The translations under genes and the position numbers were made by a program. Below, in pieces: positions 1-6,743 of a stretch of 9,977 nt of DNA. Each line of letters starts with the position of its first letter. The first letter of the stretch is position 1. This DNA comes from Bacillota bacterium. Its GTDB lineage: Bacteria > Bacillota > DTU025. Location: positions 1 to 9,977 of the forward strand of contig DUWJ01000341.1 in NCBI GenBank assembly GCA_012842765.1. Reading direction: 5' to 3'. Under the pieces are notes generated by a model. The model saw nothing but the letters and a program-made list of their open reading frames with translations, ran no database searches and was not told the origin of the DNA.

Positions 1-254
1 GATTTTTGAATCGCTTTCTCGATCTTACCCAAAACCGATTTATCCCATGGCGTTACCACGAGCAAACGCGGTTCAGGCGCCGAAACGCTAGCTATCTGTG
101 TCAGAGGTGTCGGAGTGTCATAATAGTCTACCACTATCCTATCCAGGAGGGCTGGATTGGCACGCCCGGTGCGGACTCCAGCAAAATCTCGACTTGTGGA
201 TTCGACCACTTCCTTCATCCGTTCCTCTGCCAGTTCTAGCTCGTCCTTGTACAC
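1..254 (-). CDS. frr: Ribosome recycling factor, N-terminal part (cut by the window edge)
   Basis: Ribosome recycling factor acts in the cytoplasm with EF-G to split the post-termination ribosome so its subunits can be reused. Eighty-four codons are visible out of about 185 usual for the family; the 3' end lies beyond base 1. The reading frame gives the family's helical N-terminus, then the hallmark [19 protein letters not shown] stretch and the LLVVTPWDK segment, which align directly with B. subtilis Frr (VRAGRANPSLLDKVTVEYY, MLVVTPYDK). The start is GTG at 254-252, with a G-rich Shine-Dalgarno (GGGGGGGA, 268-261) six bases upstream. An overlapping GTG two bases earlier is out of frame and stops after a few codons. 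Only two bases separate this start from the pyrH stop, so the two genes are probably translationally coupled. Identity is very secure; only the missing C-terminal half is unknown. Confidence 0.96.
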   Translation of the reverse strand, partial: MYKDELELAEERMKEVVESTSRDFAGVRTGRANPALLDRIVVDYYDTPTPLTQIASVSAPEPRLLVVTPWDKSVLGKIEKAIQK

Positions 255-256
255 AC

Positions 257-976
257 CTAGTCCCCCCCAATCCACGTCCCAACCGGCTCACCCATGAGCG
301 CCCTTTTTATGTTCCCTTCGGTGAGCAAGTTGAAGACAACAATCGGTATCCCATTGTCCATGCAAAGCGAAGCTGCCGTGGAATCCATCACGCCAAGCTC
401 GCGACTGATGACATCAATGAATGATAATTTCTCGTAAAACTTTGCTTCTGGATTCTTCAGCGGATCACGATCGTATACTCCATCGACCCTTTTCGCCATC
501 AAGATCACATCCGCCTCTATCTCAGCCGCCCGCAAAGCCGCTGCGGTGTCAGTCGAGAAAAACGGATTTCCAGTACCCGCTCCGAAGATTACGATCCGGC
601 CTTTCTCCAGATGACGTATGGCTCTGCGCCGTATGTATGGTTCAGCCACCTCGCGTATCTCTATGGCTGTTAGCACCCTCGTCGGTATTCCTGAATCCTC
701 AAGGGCTTCCTGCAGCACTACGGAATTTATCACTGTAGCGAGCATGCCCGCATAGTCTGCACTGCTTCGATCCATGCCCATCCGACTTGCCTCAGATCCC
801 CGCCAGATGTTACCTCCGCCAACAACTATAGCCAATTGCGTACCCAAGGCATACGCTTCCGAAACTTGGCCGGCTATCCATCTTACAGTGTCGATATCAA
901 CACCAAATCCCCGTTCTCCTGCAAGCGCCTCCCCGGACAGCTTCAGGACTACCCGGCTGTATTTGGGCCTTTCCAA
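257..976 (-). CDS. pyrH: UMP kinase (uridylate kinase), TTG start
   Basis: UMP kinase phosphorylates UMP to UDP with ATP in pyrimidine nucleotide synthesis. It is a cytoplasmic hexamer of the amino-acid-kinase fold, and in bacteria it is typically GTP-activated and UTP-inhibited. From the chosen start the protein is 239 residues, the normal size. It begins MERPKYSR, matching B. subtilis MEKPKYKR. Visible motifs are KLSGE (12-16), VVGGGN (glycines 53-55), MDRSSAD (68-74), [10 protein letters not shown] (135-144) and DGVYDRDP (165-172), then the conserved [12 protein letters not shown] near the end. A GTG three codons upstream (985-983) would overlap the only Shine-Dalgarno, GGGGAG at 990-985. 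The TTG at 976-974 sits eight bases after it and gives the conserved N-terminus. It lies third in the rpsB–tsf–pyrH–frr block, behind a 125-nt gap with a strong stem-loop. Confidence 0.96.
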   Translation of the reverse strand: MERPKYSRVVLKLSGEALAGERGFGVDIDTVRWIAGQVSEAYALGTQLAIVVGGGNIWRGSEASRMGMDRSSADYAGMLATVINSVVLQEALEDSGIPTRVLTAIEIREVAEPYIRRRAIRHLEKGRIVIFGAGTGNPFFSTDTAAALRAAEIEADVILMAKRVDGVYDRDPLKNPEAKFYEKLSFIDVISRELGVMDSTAASLCMDNGIPIVVFNLLTEGNIKRALMGEPVGTWIGGD

Positions 977-981
977 GATTG

Positions 982-990
982 TCACTCCCC
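982..990 (-). promoter_or_regulatory. Ribosome binding site that decides the pyrH start
   Basis: On the minus strand GGGGAGTGA spans 990-982. It touches or overlaps the GTG codon at 985-983, which is too close for that codon to be used, but lies eight bases before the TTG at 976-974 when measured from GGGGAG. Together with the conserved MERPKY N-terminus this supports the TTG start. Confidence 0.6.
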
Positions 991-1056
991 GTTGGATTCT
1001 ATGCGAACGCCAATTTTCCTTCTAAATCCGTTTCACACACCACGGCGGCTATGCGA

Positions 1057-1085
1057 AGGAGAGAACACCGGACGTGTTCTCTCCT
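1057..1085 (-). promoter_or_regulatory. Perfect stem-loop between tsf and pyrH (attenuator or RNA-processing candidate)
   Basis: Bases 1058-1068 (GGAGAGAACAC on the plus strand) are an exact inverted repeat of 1074-1084, with a five-base loop (1069-1073). The outer pair 1057/1085 extends the stem to 12 bp. In the minus-strand transcript the stem begins 17 bases after the tsf stop codon and is followed by UUCGC, so there is no U-tract for a canonical intrinsic terminator. It could act as a weak attenuator, a 3' stabiliser or an RNase III type processing site that sets pyrH-frr levels apart from rpsB-tsf. The rest of this gap (977-1101) holds a 9-bp direct repeat, CTATGCGAA, at 999-1007 and 1049-1057, and no gene. 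Confidence 0.6.
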
Positions 1086-1101
1086 CACCTGATTGACCTT
1101 A

Positions 1102-1701
1102 TCAAAGCGCCTCTCCGCGTTCGAATCGGGCAAATCTTCTCACTGTGATGTTTTCACCCAAAGTCCCTATCGTCTCGCGAACGAGGTCACTCACGGATTT
1201 TTCCGGTTCACGGATGAAGGGTTGATCGAGAAGGCAAACTTCTTGATAGAACTTCTCCAGCTTGCCCTCTACGATTCTGTCAGCAACCTTCTCCGGCTTG
1301 CCCTCGTTAAGCGCCTGAGTTCGGTATATTTGACGTTCACGTTCGATCACATCTTCCGGCACTTCGTCGCGTGATACGTACAGCGGCCTTGAGGCAGCCA
1401 CTTGCATGGCCAAATCCCGCGCCAGGGTGCGAAACTGATCGGTCTTAGCAACGAAATCCGTCTCACAATTGACCTCAATCAGCACGCCTATCCTGCCACC
1501 CATGTGGATGTAGGACTCAACTACACCCTCCGCAGTCTCCCTCCCGGCACGCTTTGACGCCGCAGCAAGGCCCTTCTCGCGAAGGAGTGTTACAGCCTTG
1601 TCAAAATCCCCATCGGTCTCGACAAGCGCCCTCTTGCAGTCCATCATCCCCGCGCCCGTACGTTCACGAAGCTCCTTTACCATGGATGCAGTGATTTCCA
1701 T
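1102..1701 (-). CDS. tsf: Elongation factor Ts, short form (199 aa)
   Basis: EF-Ts is the guanine-nucleotide exchange factor that releases GDP from EF-Tu so it can bind GTP and aminoacyl-tRNA. The N-terminal UBA-like domain (about 1-55) carries [19 protein letters not shown] and the [14 protein letters not shown] segment. The EF-Tu contact motif TDFVAK is at 81-86, and the protein ends with the typical C-terminal strand and helix ([13 protein letters not shown]). At 199 residues it is about one third shorter than E. coli (283) or B. subtilis (293) EF-Ts. It resembles the short type known from Thermus, which has only one copy of the core subdomain. There is no frameshift, and both ends match the family, so this is a compact form and not a broken gene. 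The ATG at 1701-1699 has GGGGGGA eight bases upstream. It follows rpsB by 20 nt and ends in TGA. Confidence 0.96.
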   Translation of the reverse strand: MEITASMVKELRERTGAGMMDCKRALVETDGDFDKAVTLLREKGLAAASKRAGRETAEGVVESYIHMGGRIGVLIEVNCETDFVAKTDQFRTLARDLAMQVAASRPLYVSRDEVPEDVIERERQIYRTQALNEGKPEKVADRIVEGKLEKFYQEVCLLDQPFIREPEKSVSDLVRETIGTLGENITVRRFARFERGEAL

Positions 1702-1721
1702 CAGCAGACGTCCCCCCGCGT

Positions 1722-2522
1722 TTACTCAGCGTCCTCGAATTCGTCGGCATCATCCGACTTTGCAGACGCTTGGAATTCCCCGTTGTTGCCATCCGCGCTG
1801 AATCCCTCATCTTGTTCTTCCTCGGCAAGAGCCTGATCCAAGCCTTCACGGCCTTCGATAACAGCATCGGCGATCTTGGATGTAAGAAGCCTTACAGCAC
1901 GAATCGCATCATCGTTGCCTGGGATCACGTAGTCCACCTCGTCAGGATCGCAGTTGGTATCGACGATCGCAATGATCGGGATATCGAGCCTTCTGGCTTC
2001 AGCCACTGCAATCCTCTCCTTGCGAGGATCCACAACAAACACAGCACTGGGGAGTTGCTTCATGTCACGTATTCCAATCAGACGCTTCTGCAACTTAGTC
2101 CTTTCGGCAATAAGCTTTTGGACTTCCTTTTTGGGCAGCGCGTCAAAGGAACCGTCCTCTTCCATCTGCTCAAGCTTCTTCATCCACTCCACGCGTTTGC
2201 GCATGGTGGCGAAGTTAGTAAGCATCCCGCCTAGCCAGCGCTCATTCACCCAATACATTCCACACCGCTGAGCTTCTTCAGCGATCGTATCGCGTGCCTG
2301 CTTCTTCGTGCCCACGAAAAGCACCGTTCCGCCGTCCTGTACGGTTTCACGGACGAAATCATAAGCCTCGTCCAGTTTTCTCACAGTCTGCTGGAGGTCG
2401 ATGATGTAGATGCCATTTCGCGAAGTGAAGATGTAAGGCTTCATCTTAGGATTCCAGCGCCTTGTCTGGTGTCCAAAATGTACGCCTGCTTCGAGCAGTT
2501 GCTTCATAGTCACCACTGCCAT
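1722..2522 (-). CDS. rpsB: 30S ribosomal protein S2
   Basis: S2 binds late in small-subunit assembly at the head–body hinge and is needed for S1 binding in bacteria that use S1. The 266-residue product starts [19 protein letters not shown] and continues through [32 protein letters not shown] and WLGGMLTNF. After the coiled-coil insertion come the conserved [13 protein letters not shown] and [14 protein letters not shown], and the [12 protein letters not shown] region. The frame stays open for 33 more codons upstream to 2621. The ATG at 2522-2520 is nevertheless clearly the start: it has a near-complete Shine-Dalgarno match (AGGAGGTGAT, 2536-2527) eight bases away and gives the conserved N-terminus. 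The last 33 residues (about 234-266) form a strongly acidic, low-complexity tail ending [10 protein letters not shown], longer than in many homologues. It is the first gene of the rpsB–tsf–pyrH–frr block. Confidence 0.97.
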   Translation of the reverse strand: MAVVTMKQLLEAGVHFGHQTRRWNPKMKPYIFTSRNGIYIIDLQQTVRKLDEAYDFVRETVQDGGTVLFVGTKKQARDTIAEEAQRCGMYWVNERWLGGMLTNFATMRKRVEWMKKLEQMEEDGSFDALPKKEVQKLIAERTKLQKRLIGIRDMKQLPSAVFVVDPRKERIAVAEARRLDIPIIAIVDTNCDPDEVDYVIPGNDDAIRAVRLLTSKIADAVIEGREGLDQALAEEEQDEGFSADGNNGEFQASAKSDDADEFEDAE

Positions 2523-2642
2523 GCCAATCACCTCCTCCCGCAGCGGTTTCCCCTCCGACCTCATCATCCCGGAGTTCCACCAGACGCCCACCTGGCGCCC
2601 AGCACCGCCAACCCCGATCATAAGGTCGTGTGTAGTCGCACA
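2523..2642 (-). promoter_or_regulatory. rpsB 5' leader, possible structured autoregulatory region
   Basis: This GC-rich leader of about 120 nt has two potential helices. CGACCT (2628-2623) could pair with AGGTCG (2561-2556). GCGGT (2608-2604) could pair with ACCGC (2547-2543), just upstream of the ribosome binding site. Taken together the two would form a pseudoknot. It also contains an imperfect 11-base tandem repeat, GGGCGCCAGGT/GGGCGTCTGGT (2600-2579, nine of eleven identical). S2 leaders are autoregulated by S2 in some bacteria. Whether this one is cannot be told from one sequence, and helices this short may occur by chance. Confidence 0.25.
2527..2536 (-). promoter_or_regulatory. Strong ribosome binding site of rpsB
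   Basis: The minus strand reads AGGAGGTGAT, complementary over ten bases to the 3' end of 16S rRNA as known in Firmicutes. Eight bases separate AGGAGG from the ATG at 2522. This rules out the longer in-frame start at 2621, which has no such site. Confidence 0.9.
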
Positions 2643-2648
2643 GCGGTT

Positions 2649-2677
2649 AGTATATCACACGCTGAAGCGGCCTGCAA
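2649..2677 (-). promoter_or_regulatory. Sigma-A-type promoter for the rpsB–tsf block
   Basis: On the minus strand TTGCAG (2677-2672) is followed after exactly 17 bases by TATACT (2654-2649). TATACT matches the -10 consensus at five of six positions and is preceded by TGA, giving an extended -10 (TGn). The -35 matches at only three positions, which the extended -10 could offset. Transcription would begin near 2642, leaving a leader of about 120 nt before rpsB. No rho-independent terminator is visible between codY and this site, so read-through from codY is also possible. Confidence 0.6.
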
Positions 2678-2811
2678 TCTCGCCACAAGGGCGCATCACA
2701 CAGTGCACGAGCAACCTGTTGCCTTGCCATTTTCGTTTGCAACAGCAACAACGTCTCCTTTTGTCACGTAAGCAGCCAGGACTTGACCCTCCCACTTACT
2801 GCAGCCCAAAC

Positions 2812-3606
2812 CTAACGAGCGCGCAGCCTATCAAGTTCGTCGAATAATTTGTCATTGAGGACCCGTATGTATGTGCCCTTCATCCCGAGCGAGCGCGATT
2901 CGATCACGCCGGCACTCTCGAACTTGCGCAGCGCATTGACGATTACAGACCTCGTTATGCCCACTCTGTCAGCGATTTTGGAGGCCACGAGAAGCCCTTC
3001 ATCGCCGGCAAGTTCGTCAAAGATGTGCTCGACCGCCTCCTGTTCTGAATACGAGAGCGTTTCGAGGGCCATCTGCACAGCTGCGCGCTTTCTCGCCTCT
3101 TCCTCGGCCTTCTCACTTCTTGACCTGTAGATTTCCATTCCTATGAATGTTGCGCCATATTCAGCGAGCATTATGTCGTTTTCGCCGAGTTCGCCGTCGG
3201 ACTTCGAAAGAAGCAACGTTCCGACTCGCTCACCCCCGCCATATATCGGAGCGACAGTCAAGCGACACGATTCTGACGATCCCCCCAACATCTCATTGCA
3301 GAACGCGCGCATCCCATTACTGGGCCTGCGATTCGCGGCTGTCTCAAATATCGCGAGAAACTCTTCATTCACCTTCTGTGGCACGTAGCCGTTCCCAAGG
3401 ATTTCGGAATCCAATACTTCAAAATCATCGTCAGTCAGGTGGGGCAGAGAATGGCCCAATATCTTCCCATTTTTCGCAACAACAAAGGCCTGGCCTGACA
3501 CGGCCTCTGCAAGCGCGTGGGCAATCTCCTCGAAACGTCCTGCATGTCCTGGGGAACTCTGGATCAGCCTGCCTAGCTTCCGTGTGCGCTCCAGTAGTGA
3601 GTTCAC
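2812..3606 (-). CDS. codY: CodY, GTP/branched-chain amino acid-sensing global repressor
   Basis: CodY represses amino acid uptake, biosynthesis and stationary-phase genes when branched-chain amino acids and GTP are plentiful. The 264-residue product has an N-terminal GAF sensor domain (about 1-160). A linker (161-180) leads to a winged helix-turn-helix whose recognition region (ASKIADRVGITR and following, 208-227) and wing (ESRSLGMKGTYI, 236-247) are nearly identical to B. subtilis CodY. GGGERVGTLLLS (123-134) and LAEYGAT are also conserved. The start is GTG at 3606-3604, seven bases after a perfect AGGAGG (3619-3614). The upstream in-frame ATG at 3639 lies inside a stem-loop and has no such site. 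The segment that holds the ligand Arg61 in B. subtilis is different here (see findings), so ligand response may be altered. It follows hslU after 119 nt. Confidence 0.96.
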   Translation of the reverse strand: MNSLLERTRKLGRLIQSSPGHAGRFEEIAHALAEAVSGQAFVVAKNGKILGHSLPHLTDDDFEVLDSEILGNGYVPQKVNEEFLAIFETAANRRPSNGMRAFCNEMLGGSSESCRLTVAPIYGGGERVGTLLLSKSDGELGENDIMLAEYGATFIGMEIYRSRSEKAEEEARKRAAVQMALETLSYSEQEAVEHIFDELAGDEGLLVASKIADRVGITRSVIVNALRKFESAGVIESRSLGMKGTYIRVLNDKLFDELDRLRAR

Positions 3607-3613
3607 TTTGAGA

Positions 3614-3619
3614 CCTCCT
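3614..3619 (-). promoter_or_regulatory. Ribosome binding site that decides the codY start
   Basis: AGGAGG on the minus strand stands seven bases before the GTG at 3606-3604. The resulting N-terminus (MNSLLERTRKL) aligns with MALLQKTRII of B. subtilis CodY, so the 11 extra codons up to 3639 are not coding. Confidence 0.9.
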
Positions 3620-3628
3620 CTCACCAAC

Positions 3629-3646
3629 CACGGACGCATGTCCGTG
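3629..3646 (-). promoter_or_regulatory. Stem-loop in the hslU–codY gap, just upstream of the codY ribosome binding site
   Basis: CACGGAC (3629-3635) and GTCCGTG (3640-3646) are exact inverted repeats around a four-base loop, giving a 7-bp GC-rich hairpin. It ends nine bases before AGGAGG and has no U-tract, so it is not a typical terminator. The remaining part of the 119-nt gap (3607-3725) is AT-richer, and I find no promoter with two good hexamers and no clear CodY box in it. Confidence 0.45.
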
Positions 3647-3725
3647 CGCTTCAGATTAGGAGCAAGTTATGCTCTTTTATCTTGTCCAAACATTTGCGTT
3701 TCATCACACACGCCATCTGCCGGCG

Positions 3726-5120
3726 CTACAGAATGTAGTCCGAAAGATCGCTCTCAGTAACCAACTGCTCCAGCCTGGACCGCACATAGTCGGCATCTAC
3801 CACAACCCTCTCTGAATGCTCCGGCGCGTTGAAAGATACCTCCTCCAGCACCTTTTCGAGAATCGTATGGAGCCTTCGGGCACCTATATTCTCACTGCTG
3901 GAATTGACCTCGTCGGCAATTCTAGCTATCTCTTCAACCCCATCATCCGTAAACACCAAATCGACCCCGTCAGTAGCAAGAAGAGCCACGTATTGCTTGG
4001 TCAGAGCGTTCTTCGGCTCAGTCAGTATTCTCACAAAATCATCTTTGGTGAGGCTTGAAAGCTCCACCCTTATTGGAAATCTCCCTTGCAGCTCCGGAAT
4101 GAGATCAGAAGGTTTCGACATGTGAAAAGCGCCAGCCGCAATAAACAACATGTGCCCTGTCTTTACAGGCCCGTATTTCGTCTGGACAGTCGACCCCTCC
4201 ACTATAGGCAGGATATCTCTCTGAACGCCTTCACGGGACACATCGGGCCCTGCGCCCTGCCCTTTGACGGCGATCTTATCGATCTCGTCGATGAATACTA
4301 TGCCGCTCTGTTCCGCACGGGCGATAGCCTCTTCAGCAACCTCATCCATGTCAATGAGCTTCGCGGCCTCCTCGGTAATGAGGATTTTTCGAGCTTCACA
4401 AACAGGCAATTTTCTGCGGCGGCGGCGCGGAGGCAACATCTCGCCCATGAGGTCCTGAAGGTTTATCCCCATCTCTTCCACTCCGGCCCCGGAAAAGATC
4501 TCTATCATCCCGCCCTGTACGTCATCGATCTCGATCTCAATGATCACATCTTCCAGTTCGCCCCTTCTCAGGCGTTCCCTCGTCTCTTCCCTGCGCGCCC
4601 GTGCGCTGGCCAGTTTCGACTCAAACATCCGGTCATCCTGCGGCTGCCCGACAGGCATGCCCCAGAGGGCGGCAAACGGGTTGGCCTGAGAACGATCGCG
4701 AGTCGGCAACGGCGCTAAGGCATCCAGCAGACGCTCCTCGCCCAGTATTTTCGCTTGCTCCTGCACGCCCGACATCTTATCTGCTTTTACCATCCTCACT
4801 GAAGTCTCTACGAGCTCCCGCACAATGCTGTCGACATCGCGTCCAACATATCCGACTTCAGTAAACTTCGTCGCCTCCACCTTCACGAAAGGAGCGTTGA
4901 CGAGCCGAGCCAAGCGTCTGGCTATTTCGGTTTTCCCTACTCCAGTGGGGCCGATCATCAGTATATTCTTGGGTATTATGTCGTCCTGCATTTCCGGAGC
5001 CAACGCCAGCCTGCGTTGCCGGTTTCGCAGCGCAATGGCCACGGCCTTCTTAGCGGAGGCCTGCCCTACTATGTATTTGTCGAGTTCGCGCACGATCGCG
5101 CGAGGAGTTAGGTCCTGCAT
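3726..5120 (-). CDS. hslU: HslU (ClpY), ATPase/unfoldase subunit of the HslVU protease
   Basis: HslU is the AAA+ hexamer that unfolds substrates with ATP and threads them into HslV. The 464-residue protein has Walker A GPTGVGKT (57-64), the pore loop GYVGRD (90-95) and an intermediate domain of about 110-245. Walker B is VFIDEID (275-281), the arginine finger lies in [11 protein letters not shown] (R347), and the sensor-2 region is [15 protein letters not shown]. It ends in LSDYIL, the family's C-terminal tail that inserts between HslV subunits, so the protein is complete. The I-domain is rich in charged residues and contains an Arg run (PPRRRRRK, 230-237) near its exit, similar in character to other HslU proteins. 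The ATG at 5120-5118 has GGGAGG seven bases upstream. It starts 15 nt after the hslV stop, as expected for a co-translated pair. Confidence 0.97.
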   Translation of the reverse strand: MQDLTPRAIVRELDKYIVGQASAKKAVAIALRNRQRRLALAPEMQDDIIPKNILMIGPTGVGKTEIARRLARLVNAPFVKVEATKFTEVGYVGRDVDSIVRELVETSVRMVKADKMSGVQEQAKILGEERLLDALAPLPTRDRSQANPFAALWGMPVGQPQDDRMFESKLASARARREETRERLRRGELEDVIIEIEIDDVQGGMIEIFSGAGVEEMGINLQDLMGEMLPPRRRRRKLPVCEARKILITEEAAKLIDMDEVAEEAIARAEQSGIVFIDEIDKIAVKGQGAGPDVSREGVQRDILPIVEGSTVQTKYGPVKTGHMLFIAAGAFHMSKPSDLIPELQGRFPIRVELSSLTKDDFVRILTEPKNALTKQYVALLATDGVDLVFTDDGVEEIARIADEVNSSSENIGARRLHTILEKVLEEVSFNAPEHSERVVVDADYVRSRLEQLVTESDLSDYIL

Positions 5121-5135
5121 TACAACGCCTCCCGA

Positions 5136-5684
5136 CTACAATTCCTCTATGTTGATCTTTCCGTTCGTGTATATGCAAATCTCGGATGCGATCTCCAGCG
5201 ACTTGCGGACTATCTCCACAGCCTCAAGGTCTGTATTCCTGAGAAGAGCCCTTCCCGCAGCCAAGGCATATGGGCCTCCGGAGCCCACGGCGGTGATGGC
5301 GTCATCCGGTTCCAGGACCTCGCCATTTCCTGAAAGTAGCAGTATCCTGTTTCCGTCAGTGACTATCATCATAGCCTCCAACCTTCTCAAGACCCGGTCT
5401 GTGCGCCACTCCCGGCCAAGGTCGCTCGCTGCCCGAACAAGGTTACCCTTGTATTCAGAGAGCTTGCCTTCAAAGCGCTCAAGAAGCGCCATAGAGTCAG
5501 AAGCCGAACCGGCGAAACCAGCCAGCACATTCCAGTCAGACAGTTTCCGGATCTTGCGGGCCCCGTGTTTGACGACGGTATCCCCCAAGGTTACCTGGCC
5601 GTCGGAACCCATGGCGCACTTCCCATCACGAATGACGGCTACAACGGTCGTGCCAGTCATCCTTATTGAATCTGATTCATTCAT
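5136..5684 (-). CDS. hslV: HslV (ClpQ), peptidase subunit of the HslVU protease
   Basis: HslV is a proteasome-beta-like threonine peptidase that forms a double hexamer capped by HslU. Aligning to E. coli HslV gives a constant offset of 11: catalytic Thr1 is T12 (in TGTTVVAV), Asp17 is D28, Lys33 is K44 and Ser124 is S135 (GSGGPYA). The C-terminal [16 protein letters not shown] is typical. The 182-residue product therefore carries an 11-residue leader ending in Gly before the catalytic Thr, which must be removed for activity. The ATG at 5684-5682 has AGGAGG upstream at a long spacing of 11. The internal ATG at 5660 would give a three-residue leader but has only AAGG directly against it. It follows xerC by 36 nt and precedes hslU by 15 nt. 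Confidence 0.96.
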   Translation of the reverse strand: MNESDSIRMTGTTVVAVIRDGKCAMGSDGQVTLGDTVVKHGARKIRKLSDWNVLAGFAGSASDSMALLERFEGKLSEYKGNLVRAASDLGREWRTDRVLRRLEAMMIVTDGNRILLLSGNGEVLEPDDAITAVGSGGPYALAAGRALLRNTDLEAVEIVRKSLEIASEICIYTNGKINIEEL

Positions 5685-5720
5685 TCTGTCTGAAGCCTCC
5701 TAATGAACTGAAAAAAGAAC

Positions 5721-6623
5721 CTATGCCCTCGGATGGGTCTTGTTGTATACCCTGTATAGCCTCTCTTTCGAGACACTCGTGTAAATCTGCGTAGTCGAAA
5801 TGTCGGCGTGCCCGAGAAGCTCCTGGACCGCGCGGAGGTCTGCCCCTGAATCAGTCAGATGAGTTGCAAACGAGTGGCGCATTGAATGGGGGGTCGCCGT
5901 CTGCGGAAGTCCTGCCTCCATCAAGCGCTTTTTCATCATCCGCTCGACTGAACGCCCTGAAAGCCTCCCCCCGCCTCTGTTCAGAAAAAGCGCCGTCTCT
6001 TCGCTGTTGGACGCAAGGTGAGGTCGGGCATTGGCTATGTAGTCATCAAGCGCCCGCACCGCCGGTTGTCCCACGGGAGCTATCCGTTCCTTAGCGCCCT
6101 TTCCGAAAACGCGAACAGTCCCTGACGAGGCATTGTAATCTTTAACATCCAGTCCCACCAGTTCTGCCAATCTTATCCCAGACGAATACAACAGCTCGAG
6201 GATGGCCCGATCCCGGATATCAAGCGGGGAACCGTCGCCACAGACGGATATCAGGCGCTCCACCTCTTGCTGCGACAGTGTCCGAGGCAGCCTCCTAGGG
6301 CGCCTGACCTGCGACATGGCGACAGTAGGGTTCGATTCGATAACGCCCTCCCGCGCAAGGAACTTCAAGTATGACCTGATAGCGCTCATCTTCCTAGATA
6401 TGCTGCTATGGGCAAGCCCACGGGATTGGAGTGTAGCAAGATACTTCCTGAGCATGCTCAGCTGATAAGCATCGACTCCTGTGCCTGCAATCCCCTGCCA
6501 CGTCCCGCTCTTTTCGCAGAAGGATATGAATTGCCCAACATCCCTAATGTATGCATCCACCGTCCTAGGAGACAAGTTGCGTTCTGCCTCCAGGTAACGA
6601 GCAAAATCGTCTAAATAGTCCAA
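5721..6623 (-). CDS. xerC: Tyrosine recombinase of the XerC/XerD (CodV) type
   Basis: Xer recombinases resolve chromosome dimers at dif sites during division. All catalytic residues are present. Numbered from the chosen start they are R151 (SSGIR), K175 (VFGKG), H246 and R249 (HSMRH), H272 (GHADIS) and nucleophile Y281 (TQIYTSV). The N-terminal SAM-like core-binding domain begins with FARYLEAERNLSPRTVDAYIRD, and the C-terminus THPRA resembles the E. coli XerD end HHPRA. Its place between trmFO and hslV is that of codV in B. subtilis, so this is the housekeeping enzyme and not an element integrase. The start is uncertain. The TTG at 6623 (300 aa) has GGAG nine bases upstream and gives family length. 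GTG at 6638, ATG at 6683 and TTG at 6725 are also in frame, but the last two lack a ribosome binding site and add a non-conserved extension. Confidence 0.93.
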   Translation of the reverse strand: MDYLDDFARYLEAERNLSPRTVDAYIRDVGQFISFCEKSGTWQGIAGTGVDAYQLSMLRKYLATLQSRGLAHSSISRKMSAIRSYLKFLAREGVIESNPTVAMSQVRRPRRLPRTLSQQEVERLISVCGDGSPLDIRDRAILELLYSSGIRLAELVGLDVKDYNASSGTVRVFGKGAKERIAPVGQPAVRALDDYIANARPHLASNSEETALFLNRGGGRLSGRSVERMMKKRLMEAGLPQTATPHSMRHSFATHLTDSGADLRAVQELLGHADISTTQIYTSVSKERLYRVYNKTHPRA

Positions 6624-6687
6624 GAGAATCCACTCCACAGCCGTCCCGGCAAAATCGCGCTCCGCCGACACGGAACCCGACATGACG

Positions 6688-6704
6688 GAGAATAGGTTAT
6701 TCTC
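6688..6704. repeat. 17-base palindrome in the trmFO–xerC gap
   Basis: GAGAATA (6688-6694) and TATTCTC (6698-6704) are perfect inverted repeats around a three-base centre. The site lies in the stretch between the trmFO stop (6744) and the likely xerC start (6623). It could be a small RNA hairpin or a dimeric protein site; there is no U-tract. Confidence 0.45.
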
Positions 6705-6743
6705 AAGCCTGGGCCGGGATTGCAATACTTGAGGCCAGCGCGC

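Noticed and set aside
996..1001. TAGAAT as a -10 element for a separate pyrH promoter
   Set aside because: No acceptable -35 lies 16–18 bases upstream.
1012..1026. AATTTTC half match to a CodY box upstream of pyrH
   Set aside because: Only the first half of the 15-base consensus fits; about seven mismatches fall in the rest.
2523..2621. 33-codon N-terminal extension of rpsB
   Set aside because: It has no ribosome binding site and lies inside the leader. The internal ATG has a near-perfect Shine-Dalgarno and the conserved S2 N-terminus.
2541..2648. Duplicated AACCGCTG on both sides of GCGGT, suggesting a two-state RNA switch
   Set aside because: The upstream copy (2648-2641) falls at or before the predicted transcription start, so it would mostly not be in the RNA.
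2647..2748. 34-codon minus-strand frame starting TTG with AAGGAG six bases upstream, a possible leader peptide
   Set aside because: The spacing is good, but the frame runs through the -35 and -10 of the rpsB promoter, and the product resembles nothing known.
4825..5703. 292-codon plus-strand open frame across hslU and hslV
   Set aside because: It lies antisense to two clearly conserved genes. Its translation is Ser-rich with no recognisable domain, typical of a mirror frame.
5721..6725. Xer recombinase as a sign of an integrated mobile element
   Set aside because: Its position is the conserved housekeeping codV locus, and no attachment repeats, transposase or phage genes are nearby.
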